From: Streptomyces ficellus
GTDB taxonomy: Bacteria > Actinomycetota > Actinomycetes > Streptomycetales > Streptomycetaceae
DNA: 64,000 nt
Assembly: GCF_009739905.1 (NCBI RefSeq)
Contig: NZ_CP034279.1
Location: forward strand, 3,162,001 to 3,226,000
Direction: 5' to 3'
Shown: in pieces, positions 56,655 through 64,000 of the stretch
Layout: each line of letters opens with the position of its first letter
How positions within the stretch are numbered: position 1 is the stretch's first letter
Notes under the pieces: generated by a model
What the model saw: the letters and a program-made list of their open reading frames with translations, nothing else
What the model was told of the DNA's origin: nothing
Database searches by the model: none
Position numbers and translations under genes: made by a program

Positions 56655-58694
56655 TCAGCTCTCGGGCCGCTCCTCCGGGACCGCCTCCGCGGCCGGACCG
56701 GACGGGCTGGCCTTGGTGACGTCCGTCGGCGTGACCCCGTTGGCGCCCGCGGCGCCGTTGGTCAGCGCCAGCTCCTTCGGGGAGAGCACCGGCGGCCGGG
56801 TGGACGGCGTACGCCGCGAGGAGCCGGTCCACGCCGGGCGGGCCGGGCGCTTGACGATCGGGGCGAAGATCTCGGCGATCTCCTCCTTGTTGAGCGTCTC
56901 CTTCTCCAGCAGCTGGAGGACCAGGTTGTCGAGGACGTCGCGGTTCTCGACGAGGATCTCCCAGGCCTCGTTGTGCGCCGTCTCGATGAGCTTCTTGACC
57001 TCTTCGTCGACGAGCGCGGCGACCTCTTCCGAGTAGTCGCGCTGGTGCGCCATCTCCCGGCCCAGGAAGGGCTCGGTGTTGTCGCCGCCGAACTTGATCG
57101 CGCCGAGCCGCTCGGTCATGCCGTACTGCGTGACCATGGCCCGCGCGGTCGCGGTCGCCTTCTCGATGTCGTTGGCCGCACCCGTGGTCGGGTCGTGGAA
57201 GACCAGTTCCTCGGCAGCGCGCCCGCCCAGCATGTAGGCCAGCTGGTCGAGCATCTCGTTGCGCGTGGTCGAGTACTTGTCCTCGTCGGGCAGGACCATG
57301 GTGTAGCCCAGGGCCCGGCCACGGGACAGGATGGTGATCTTGTGGACCGGGTCGGAGTTCGGGGAAGCCGCCGCGACCAGGGCGTGTCCGCCCTCGTGGT
57401 ACGCGGTGATCTTCTTCTCCTTGTCCGACATGATCCGGGTCCGCTTCTGCGGGCCCGCGACCACCCGGTCGATCGCCTCGTCCAGCATGTGGTTGTCGAT
57501 GAGCTTCTTGTCGCTGCGCGCGGTGAGCAGCGCGGCTTCGTTCAGCACGTTCGACAGGTCGGCGCCGGTGAAGCCCGGCGTACGGCGCGCCACGGCGGAC
57601 AGGTCGACGTCGGGGGCGACCGGCTTGCCCTTCTGGTGGACCTTGAGGATCTCCAGACGGCCCTGCATGTCGGGGCGGTCGACGGCGATCTGCCGGTCGA
57701 AGCGGCCCGGGCGCAGCAGTGCCGGGTCGAGGATGTCGGGCCGGTTGGTGGCGGCGATCAGGATGACGCCGCCCTTCACGTCGAAGCCGTCCATCTCGAC
57801 CAGCAGCTGGTTGAGGGTCTGCTCGCGCTCGTCGTGGCCACCGCCGAGGCCCGCGCCACGGTGCCGGCCGACGGCGTCGATCTCGTCGACGAAGACGATC
57901 GCCGGGGCGTTCGCCTTGGCCTGCTCGAAGAGGTCACGGACACGGGAGGCACCGACACCGACGAACATCTCGACGAAGTCCGAGCCGGAGATCGAGTAGA
58001 ACGGCACGCCCGCCTCGCCGGCGACGGCGCGCGCGAGGAGCGTCTTGCCGGTGCCGGGCGGGCCGTACAGCAGCACACCCTTGGGGATCTTGGCGCCGAC
58101 GGCCTGGAACTTCGCCGGCTCCTGGAGGAACTCCTTGATCTCGTGGAGTTCCTCGACGGCCTCGTCGGACCCCGCCACGTCGGCGAAGGTGGTCTTCGGC
58201 GTGTCCTTGGTGATCAGCTTGGCCTTGGACTTCCCGAAGTTCATGACCCGGGAGCCGCCGCCCTGCATCTGATTCATCAGGAACAGGAAGACCACGACGA
58301 TCAGCACGAAGGGCAGCAGCGAGAGCAGCACCGAGACGATGGCGCTCTGCTTCGTCGGCGAGACCGTGTAGCCCTTGTCGATGTCGCCGGCTTCGTACTT
58401 CTTCTGGAGCGTGGCGGCGAGGTCGGATCCCTGGGTGCCGATGTAGCTGGCCTGGATCTTGTCGCTGCCCTTGACCTTCTGGCCGTCCTTGAGGTCGACC
58501 TTGATCATCTGTTCGTCGCCGGTGGTCAGCTTGACCTGGTCGACCTGGTTCTTGTCGATCGCCTGGACGACCTCGCCGGTGTCCACCGTCTTGTAGCCAC
58601 CGGACGAGCCGACGACCTGCATCAACACGACCACGGCGAGGACGGCCAGCACGATCCACATGACCGGCCCACGGAAGTATCGCTTCACGTCCAT
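56655..58694 (-). CDS. ftsH: ATP-dependent zinc metalloprotease FtsH
   Basis: FtsH is a membrane-bound AAA+ protease (679 aa) for quality control of membrane and regulatory proteins. Two N-terminal helices (about 10-30 and 117-137; [34 protein letters not shown]) flank a periplasmic loop. Walker A is [13 protein letters not shown], then Walker [14 protein letters not shown] region [11 protein letters not shown] and the zinc site HEGGH (H-E-x-x-H) in [15 protein letters not shown] Pro/Ser/Thr-rich C-terminal tail of about 60 residues follows the peptidase domain. The tilS-hpt-ftsH order is widely conserved. Confidence 0.97.
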   Translation of the reverse strand: MDVKRYFRGPVMWIVLAVLAVVVLMQVVGSSGGYKTVDTGEVVQAIDKNQVDQVKLTTGDEQMIKVDLKDGQKVKGSDKIQASYIGTQGSDLAATLQKKYEAGDIDKGYTVSPTKQSAIVSVLLSLLPFVLIVVVFLFLMNQMQGGGSRVMNFGKSKAKLITKDTPKTTFADVAGSDEAVEELHEIKEFLQEPAKFQAVGAKIPKGVLLYGPPGTGKTLLARAVAGEAGVPFYSISGSDFVEMFVGVGASRVRDLFEQAKANAPAIVFVDEIDAVGRHRGAGLGGGHDEREQTLNQLLVEMDGFDVKGGVILIAATNRPDILDPALLRPGRFDRQIAVDRPDMQGRLEILKVHQKGKPVAPDVDLSAVARRTPGFTGADLSNVLNEAALLTARSDKKLIDNHMLDEAIDRVVAGPQKRTRIMSDKEKKITAYHEGGHALVAAASPNSDPVHKITILSRGRALGYTMVLPDEDKYSTTRNEMLDQLAYMLGGRAAEELVFHDPTTGAANDIEKATATARAMVTQYGMTERLGAIKFGGDNTEPFLGREMAHQRDYSEEVAALVDEEVKKLIETAHNEAWEILVENRDVLDNLVLQLLEKETLNKEEIAEIFAPIVKRPARPAWTGSSRRTPSTRPPVLSPKELALTNGAAGANGVTPTDVTKASPSGPAAEAVPEERPES

Positions 58695-58864
58695 CCATAC
58701 GGAGCGATGACGCCCCGTCCCTCCTGCCCGTAGGTAAATGCTGCTATGAGAAAAGACTGTTCTTCGGACGGTACCCCAGCATTGTCACCCGCGACCGCCT
58801 TCCCATGCTCCAACGGCGGGAGGGCGGTCCAGGTTCCCGGGGCCCGGCGGGTGTCCGGGGCGGG

Positions 58865-59419
58865 TCAGCCGCCGTAGACGTGCGGGGCGAGCGTGCCGAC
58901 GAACGGGAGGTTGCGGTACTTCTCCGCGTAGTCGAGGCCGTAGCCGACGACGAACTCGTTCGGGATGTCGAAGCCGATCCACTTCACGTCGATGGCGACC
59001 TTCGCCGCGTCCGGCTTGCGGAGCAGGGTGCAGACCTCCAGGGAGGCCGGCTCGCGCGAGCCGAGGTTCGACAGCAGCCAGGACAGCGTCAGGCCGGAGT
59101 CGATGATGTCCTCGACGATCAGGACGTGCTTGCCCTTGATGTCGGTGTCCAGGTCCTTGAGGATCCGGACGACGCCGGAGGACTGGGTGCCCGCGCCGTA
59201 CGAGGAGACGGCCATCCAGTCCATCGTGACGGGGGTGGACAGCGCGCGGGCCAGGTCCGCCATCACCATGACGGCGCCCTTGAGGACACCCACGATGAGC
59301 AGGTCCTTGCCCGCGTACTCAGCGTCGATCTTCGCGGCGAGCTCCGCCAGCTTCGCGTCGATCTCTTCCTTGGTGATGAGCACCGACTTGAGGTCGGTGC
59401 CCATGTCTTTCTCGTTCAC
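58865..59419 (-). CDS. hpt: Hypoxanthine phosphoribosyltransferase
   Basis: Hpt salvages hypoxanthine/guanine with PRPP. The 184-aa product has [16 protein letters not shown], the PRPP-binding [17 protein letters not shown], and [20 protein letters not shown] near the base pocket. GTG 59419 ([12 protein letters not shown]) is chosen; ATG 59404 is equally possible, with GAGAAAG upstream. tilS ends 26 bp before it on the same strand. As in many Gram-positives, hpt sits between tilS and ftsH. Confidence 0.95.
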   Translation of the reverse strand: MNEKDMGTDLKSVLITKEEIDAKLAELAAKIDAEYAGKDLLIVGVLKGAVMVMADLARALSTPVTMDWMAVSSYGAGTQSSGVVRILKDLDTDIKGKHVLIVEDIIDSGLTLSWLLSNLGSREPASLEVCTLLRKPDAAKVAIDVKWIGFDIPNEFVVGYGLDYAEKYRNLPFVGTLAPHVYGG

Positions 59420-59445
59420 CCGGGTCACTTTCGTTGCAGCCTGCG

Positions 59446-60522
59446 TCAGCCTTGCCGAATGACCAGTCTGCCACCCTGGCGGCGCGCGACGACGCGGCCG
59501 GGCAGATTGATGGCTCCCTGACCCCGCCAGCCGGTGATCAGCCGGTCCAGTTCCTCGACGTGGCGGGCGAACAGGGAGCCGGCCGGGGCGCCCTCGGCGA
59601 TGGCGGCGCGGCGCAGCACGCGGCGGCGGACGGCGGGCGGCAGGGCGTACAGCTTGGCGCACTCCAGGAGGCCCGCCTCGTCGCGTACGGACGGGTCGGC
59701 GTCGGCGGCCCAGGCGTCCAGGGCGTCGGCGTCGTCGCGGCACAGCTGGGCCGTCCGGGCGAGGGCCTCGACGACGCCCTTGCCGAGGGACTTCTCCAGG
59801 GCGGGCAGGCCCTCGTGGCGCAGCCGGGAGCGGGTGTAGGCGGGGTCGGCGTTCATCGGGTCGTCCCAGACGGGCAGGGACTGGACCATGCAGGCCTTGC
59901 GGGCGGTCTGCCGGTCGAGCTGGAGGAACGGGCGGCGGTAGCGGCCGGCGGTGCCGGACACGGCGGCCATGCCGGACAGGGAGCGGATGCCGGAGCCGCG
60001 GGCGAGACCGAGGAGCACCGTCTCGGCCTGGTCGTCGCGGGTGTGGCCGAGGAGCACGGCGGCGGCGCCGAGCCGTTCGGCGGCCTCGTCCAGGGCGGCG
60101 TACCGGGCGTCGCGCGCGGCCGCTTCGGGGCCGCCGTCGCGGCCGACGGTGACCGCGACCGCCTCGACCGGGCCGAGGTCCATGGCGGTGAGGCGGGCCG
60201 CGACCTCGGCGGCGCGGAGGTCCGAGCCGGGCTGGAGGCCGTGGTCGACGGTGACGGCGCCGGCGCGGACGGGAAGCTTGCGGGCCTCGAAGGCGAGGGC
60301 GGAGGCGAGCGCCATGGAGTCGGCGCCGCCGGAGCAGGCCACCAGGACGAGCGGGGGCTGGGCGGGCCGGCCGGGGGTTTCGCCGGCCGTCCCGGCAGCG
60401 GCGTGCGCGGCGGCGGCGGGCCCCGGGAGGGGGTGCTCGGGGGCGGAGTGCTCGGTGATGACGTCGTGGAGTACGCGGCGGACCGCCAGGCGTATCGCCG
60501 CGACCGCAGGATGGGGACCCAT
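59446..60522 (-). CDS. tilS: tRNA(Ile)-lysidine synthase
   Basis: TilS attaches lysine to C34 of tRNA-Ile(CAU), changing codon specificity to AUA. The 358-aa product has the PP-loop [18 protein letters not shown] (SGGxDS), [12 protein letters not shown] and [20 protein letters not shown]. The C-terminal tRNA-binding part is short, as in other actinobacteria. The frame is open to GTG 60597, but ATG 60522 ([20 protein letters not shown]) gives the expected N-terminus. It is upstream of hpt in the same operon. Confidence 0.93.
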   Translation of the reverse strand: MGPHPAVAAIRLAVRRVLHDVITEHSAPEHPLPGPAAAAHAAAGTAGETPGRPAQPPLVLVACSGGADSMALASALAFEARKLPVRAGAVTVDHGLQPGSDLRAAEVAARLTAMDLGPVEAVAVTVGRDGGPEAAARDARYAALDEAAERLGAAAVLLGHTRDDQAETVLLGLARGSGIRSLSGMAAVSGTAGRYRRPFLQLDRQTARKACMVQSLPVWDDPMNADPAYTRSRLRHEGLPALEKSLGKGVVEALARTAQLCRDDADALDAWAADADPSVRDEAGLLECAKLYALPPAVRRRVLRRAAIAEGAPAGSLFARHVEELDRLITGWRGQGAINLPGRVVARRQGGRLVIRQG

Positions 60523-60722
60523 GTCCGGTGCCCTTCGTGTGAAGTTGGGGGGTGCCTCGGTCGGAGTCTTAACGGCCGGAGCGGGGGGTTCGGTCACTCA
60601 GAGTGCGTCGATGGTGACAGAACTCGGCCGATACCCGAGCATCGCACGCCTACCCACTGCCCACGGTCCCTCGGATGGGTGATTGGGGAGGCGTTCTTCT
60701 GCCGTCGGCCGGATCGGGCGCC

Positions 60723-61850
60723 TCATTCTGCTTTACGGTGCACCCTCGCGACCCAGTCCGCCGGTTTGGCGATCTCCGACTTGGTGGGGAGGGTGTTCGG
60801 AGAGGTCCACACCCGGTTGAAGCCCTCCATGCCGACCTCGTCGACCACCGCGCGCACGAACCGCTCGCCGTCCCGGTACTGGCGCAGCTTGGCGTCCAGG
60901 CCCAGCAGCCGGCGCAGCGCCTGGTCCAGGCGCGAGGCGCCCTTGGCCCTGCGCTGCTGGAACTTCTCGCGGATCTCCGCCACCGACGGCACGACCTGCG
61001 GGCCGACGCCGTCCATCACGTAGTCGGCGTGCCCCTCGAGCAGCGACATCACGGCGGTGAGACGGCCGAGGACCTCCCGCTGCTCGGGCGTCTGGACCAG
61101 CTCCACCAGCGAACGGCCGCCCTCGTCGGTCTCGCCCTCGGGGCGGGCGCCGGTCAGGGCCTGGGCCGCCTCACGCAGCCGCTCCAGGACCGTCATGGGG
61201 TCCATGTCGGTCGCGGCGAGGAATGACTGGATCTCACCCTGGAGGTGGTCGCGCAGCCACGGCACGGCGGTGAACTGGGTGCGGTGCGTCTCCTCGTGCA
61301 GGCTCACCCAGAGCCGGAAGTCGTGCGGGGCGACGTCCAGCTCCCGCTCGACGTGGACGATGTTCGGCGCCACCAGCAGCAGCCGCCCGCCGCCGTTCTC
61401 CCCGGCCGGCAGTTCGCGGGTGGCGGGGGCGAACGTCTCGTACTGCCCGAGGACCCGGGAGGCCAGGAACGACAGCAGCATGCCCAGCTCGACACCGGTC
61501 ACCTTGCCGCCGACCGCGCCGAGCACGGCGCCCCCGGCGCTCGTCGAGCGGCGCTCCTGCATCTTCTCCAGCAGCGGCTTGAGCAGTTCGCGGAAGCCGG
61601 CGACGTTCGCCCTGATCCAGCCGGCCCGGTCGACGACCAGAACGGGGGTGTCCTCCGGTTCGTGCCCCTCGGGGATCATCCGGGTGAACCCCCGGACGTG
61701 CGCCTCGGACGCCTTGGCGTGCCGCCGCAGCTCGGCGACGACCGCGCGGGCCTCCTCCCGGCTCACCTCGGGCCCGGGGCGTACCAGGCGGGTCGCGGTC
61801 GCCACCGCGAGGTTCCAGTCGACCATCTCGGCACCACCGATGCTCGTCAT
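60723..61850 (-). CDS. Zinc-dependent metalloprotease, DUF2342 family
   Basis: The 375-aa product has the zinc motif HEETH (H-E-x-x-H) in WVSLHEETHRTQFTAVPWL, and downstream EGHADYVMDGVG supplies another acidic/His ligand. Helical segments such as VDWNLAVATATRLVRPGPEV and FRELLKPLLEKMQERR precede it. The family, long annotated as coenzyme F420 biosynthesis-associated, has no proven substrate that I know of. ATG 61850 lacks a Shine-Dalgarno; TACGGT (minus strand, 61857-61862) lies 6 nt upstream, giving a leaderless candidate. tilS starts 200 bp downstream. Confidence 0.92.
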   Translation of the reverse strand: MTSIGGAEMVDWNLAVATATRLVRPGPEVSREEARAVVAELRRHAKASEAHVRGFTRMIPEGHEPEDTPVLVVDRAGWIRANVAGFRELLKPLLEKMQERRSTSAGGAVLGAVGGKVTGVELGMLLSFLASRVLGQYETFAPATRELPAGENGGGRLLLVAPNIVHVERELDVAPHDFRLWVSLHEETHRTQFTAVPWLRDHLQGEIQSFLAATDMDPMTVLERLREAAQALTGARPEGETDEGGRSLVELVQTPEQREVLGRLTAVMSLLEGHADYVMDGVGPQVVPSVAEIREKFQQRRAKGASRLDQALRRLLGLDAKLRQYRDGERFVRAVVDEVGMEGFNRVWTSPNTLPTKSEIAKPADWVARVHRKAE

Positions 61851-61905
61851 GCGTCAACCGTACGTGCTCGGCGCCGGATCGGGTCAGGGTGCGGCGCCGA
61901 CCGGC

Positions 61906-63330
61906 TCACGACACGAGCGCGGCGGCGAGGCGGTCCAGGGAAGGCTGGGCGGCGGCGGCCGACGGGGTCCGCCCGGCGAGGAAGGCGAACGCCAGGAGGC
62001 GGCCGTCGGCGGTCACCACCGTGCCGGCCAGGGCGTTGACGCCGGTGAGGGTGCCCGTCTTGGCCCGGACCAGGCCCGCGCCCGCAGCGCCCGGCGAGCC
62101 GTCGGCGTAACGGTCCTCCAGAGTGCCGGTGAAGCCGCCGACGGGCAGGCCCGTGAGGACCGGGCGCAGTTGGGGCCGGTCGGGGTCGGCCGCCCGGGCG
62201 AGCAGCGCGGTCAGCAGGGCGGCGGAGACCCGGTCGCCGCGGTCCAGCCCGCTGCCGTCGGCGAACCGCGCCCCGGCGAGCGGTACGCCCAGTTCGCGCA
62301 GTTCACCGGCGACCGCGCGGCCGGCGCCCTCGAAGCTCGCGGGGTGGCCGGTGGCGATCGCGGTCTGCCGGGCGAGGGCTTCGGCGAGGTCGTTGTCGCT
62401 GTGGGTCAGGGCACGCTCGACGAGCGCCGACAGCGGCTCGGACCAGGTCCTGGCGAGCGGGACCGCCTTCTTGGGGGCACGCGCGCGTGCCGGGGGTTTT
62501 CCGGCGTGGACGCCCTGGGCGGTGAGCAGGCCGGCGAAGGCGCGGGCGGTGTCGCCCGCCGGGTCTGCGGAGCGCGGGGCGGGCCCGGTGGCGGTGCCGC
62601 CGAGCCGTCCCTCGTCGGTCATCAGGGCGGTGACCGGGGCGATGTTGTCGTTGACGCCGATCGGGTGGCGTTCGGGTCCGGTGTACCGGGAGGTGTCGTA
62701 CGCCAGCTGTACGGAGGTGACGCCGCGGGAGCGCAGGGCGCGGGCGGTGTCGGCGGCCAGGGCGCGCAGCCGGGCCGCGTCGAGCGTGGGGTCGCCGCCG
62801 CCGACGAGCGTGACGCGGCGGGCGTCGGGGGTGGCGACGACGGTGGTGGGGATGCGGTGGTCGGGGCCGAGGGCGGAGAGCGCGGCCGCCGCGGTGGCGA
62901 TCTTGACGGTGGACGCGGGGGTCATCGGGGTGCCCGCGCCGCTGCCGTACAGCTGCTTGCCGGTGGCGGCGTCGACGACCGACGCCGTACGCAGCGGGCC
63001 GAGGCCCGGGTCGGCGAGCAGCGGCCCGAGGGCGCCCGCGAGGGCGGCGGCCGGTTTGGGCGCGGCGGGCTTCGGGGCGGCGTCGGCCCGCGGGGCGGCG
63101 AGGGCCGTGAGGACCCCGGGGGCGCTGGGAGCCGGCGCCGGGGCGGGCCGCTGCGGGCCGGCCGCGTGGTGATCTGCGCCACCTGTACGGGGCTGGGCGG
63201 CGGCCCGGGTGCGCTCGGCCGTACGCTGACCCGAGTCCCAGGGCCCGGCCAGGGTCACCGCCCCGGCCGCCAGGACGAGGCCGAGCACGGCGGAGCCTGC
63301 GGAGAGCCGCACCACCTTCGGCTCCAGCAC
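61906..63330 (-). CDS. D-alanyl-D-alanine carboxypeptidase, S13 (DacB/PBP4) family
   Basis: The 474-aa exported enzyme has a signal-anchor (about 8-29; LSAGSAVLGLVLAAGAVTLA) and a Pro/Ala-rich linker (to about 95). The active-site motifs are PASTVKIATAAAAL (S-x-x-K), HSDNDLAEALARQ (S-x-N) and RAKTGTLTGVNALAG (K-T-G). It is the second S13 enzyme in the window and differs from the 24612 product by its Pro/Ala linker. GTG 63330 is chosen, with AAAGGGG upstream; GTG 63375 is the longer option. The metalloprotease gene starts 55 bp downstream but has its own likely promoter. Confidence 0.92.
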   Translation of the reverse strand: MLEPKVVRLSAGSAVLGLVLAAGAVTLAGPWDSGQRTAERTRAAAQPRTGGADHHAAGPQRPAPAPAPSAPGVLTALAAPRADAAPKPAAPKPAAALAGALGPLLADPGLGPLRTASVVDAATGKQLYGSGAGTPMTPASTVKIATAAAALSALGPDHRIPTTVVATPDARRVTLVGGGDPTLDAARLRALAADTARALRSRGVTSVQLAYDTSRYTGPERHPIGVNDNIAPVTALMTDEGRLGGTATGPAPRSADPAGDTARAFAGLLTAQGVHAGKPPARARAPKKAVPLARTWSEPLSALVERALTHSDNDLAEALARQTAIATGHPASFEGAGRAVAGELRELGVPLAGARFADGSGLDRGDRVSAALLTALLARAADPDRPQLRPVLTGLPVGGFTGTLEDRYADGSPGAAGAGLVRAKTGTLTGVNALAGTVVTADGRLLAFAFLAGRTPSAAAAQPSLDRLAAALVS

Positions 63331-63487
63331 GGCTGACCAGCCCCTTTCGCGAGCACACAGTTGCGTGAGGGACACTTAACCACTGAGCTGTGCCGCGAGC
63401 ACGGCACCCCCGGTGAGCACGGCGGTCCGGTCCTGCTGGGGGAGCAGTATCACCCGACGTTTTGTGTTGATCTTGGAGGAGCCACCC

Positions 63488-63982
63488 GTGGAGTTCGACG
63501 TCACCATCGAGATCCCGAAGGGGTCGCGGAACAAGTACGAGGTGGACCACGAGACCGGTCGTATCCGACTGGACCGCCACCTCTTCACGTCGACCGTCTA
63601 CCCGGCCGACTACGGCTTCGTCGAGGGCACCCTGGGCGAGGACGGCGACCCGCTGGACGCGCTGGTCATCCTGGACGAGCCGACCTTCCCGGGCGTGCTC
63701 GTCAAGTGCCGCGCCATCGGCATGTTCCGGATGACGGACGAGGCGGGCGGCGACGACAAGCTGCTGTGCGTCCCGGCCTCGGACCCGCGCATGGAGCACC
63801 TGCGCGACATCCACCACGTGTCGGAGTTCGACCGCCTGGAGATCCAGCACTTCTTCGAGGTCTACAAGGACCTGGAGCCCGGCAAGTCCGTCGAGGGCGC
63901 CGACTGGGTCGGCCGCGCCGAGGCCGAGGCCGAGATCGAGGCCTCCATCAAGCGCCTGGAGGCGCAGGGCGGCGCTCACTGA
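63488..63982 (+). CDS. ppa: Inorganic pyrophosphatase
   Basis: Ppa hydrolyses pyrophosphate to phosphate in the cytoplasm, driving biosynthesis forward. The 164-aa family I enzyme has [33 protein letters not shown], the metal-binding [10 protein letters not shown] (D-x-D-x-x-D) and [19 protein letters not shown] 63488 follows GGAGGAG by 5 nt. It is divergent from the S13 carboxypeptidase gene, 157 bp away. Confidence 0.97.
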   Translation: MEFDVTIEIPKGSRNKYEVDHETGRIRLDRHLFTSTVYPADYGFVEGTLGEDGDPLDALVILDEPTFPGVLVKCRAIGMFRMTDEAGGDDKLLCVPASDPRMEHLRDIHHVSEFDRLEIQHFFEVYKDLEPGKSVEGADWVGRAEAEAEIEASIKRLEAQGGAH

Positions 63983-64000
63983 GCCCCCTTCCTCCGCCCG

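Overview
The window is chromosomal DNA from a high-GC actinobacterium, almost certainly a Streptomyces. Evidence for this is the very G+C-rich third codon positions, the many GTG starts, an intact sigE-cseA-cseB-cseC cell-envelope stress operon, an Lsr2 nucleoid protein, and a gene order that (from memory) follows the Streptomyces coelicolor core from about SCO3344 to SCO3409. It looks like vertically inherited core chromosome. I see no insertion sequence, prophage, CRISPR array, rRNA or tRNA gene, and no secondary-metabolite cluster.

Layout. 1-1814: start of an ABC exporter permease, its ATPase, a membrane protein and a small SH3-like protein, all on the minus strand. 1964-9528: receptor-type Ser/Thr kinase, ilvD, a TetR regulator, a sugar-phosphate isomerase-like protein, a Ppx/GppA phosphatase and a conserved Cys-rich-centre protein. 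9563-17162: a membrane protein fusing sigma-like, anti-sigma-like and BACON domains, then DNA-repair and signalling genes (radA, disA, mutY) with a membrane-anchored protein and a PAP2 phosphatase. 17421-20787: the sigE-cseABC operon. 20901-26183: MFS exporter with divergent TetR regulator, an M23 peptidase and an S13 carboxypeptidase. 26257-32158: clpC, an SCO3374-family gene, lsr2, a GNAT acetyltransferase, an orphan BlaI-type regulator and two small genes. 32475-37909: one tightly coupled NAD/pantothenate/CoA operon (DUF2520 - panC - nadB - nadC - coaX). 37977-43690: a small gene, an ArsR-type regulator, a two-component system, and an NDUFAF7-like methyltransferase overlapping an orphan nuoD. 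43727-51810: a coiled-coil membrane protein, an osmoprotectant ABC transporter, an esterase and an MprF-like protein. 51866-56520: folate genes (folP, NTF2-like gene, folB, folK, DUF3180), an aldo/keto reductase and folE. 56655-63982: ftsH, hpt, tilS, a zinc metalloprotease, a second S13 carboxypeptidase and ppa.

How parts work together. RadA and DisA form a DNA-integrity and c-di-AMP module, and an osmoprotectant ATPase with a CBS-like C-terminus is a possible effector. SigE/CseABC senses envelope stress close to three peptidoglycan-acting enzymes. The pan/nad/coaX operon couples NAD and CoA synthesis. The methyltransferase/NuoD pair recalls the complex I assembly step in which NDUFAF7 methylates NDUFS2.

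The most unusual items are the sigma/anti-sigma/BACON fusion, the methyltransferase-NuoD overlap with a Trp at the expected quinone-binding Tyr of NuoD, a long imperfect inverted repeat between radA and disA, a 21-bp repeat cluster behind coaX, and at least 13 genes whose -10-like hexamer sits 6-8 nt before the start codon, which suggests leaderless mRNAs.
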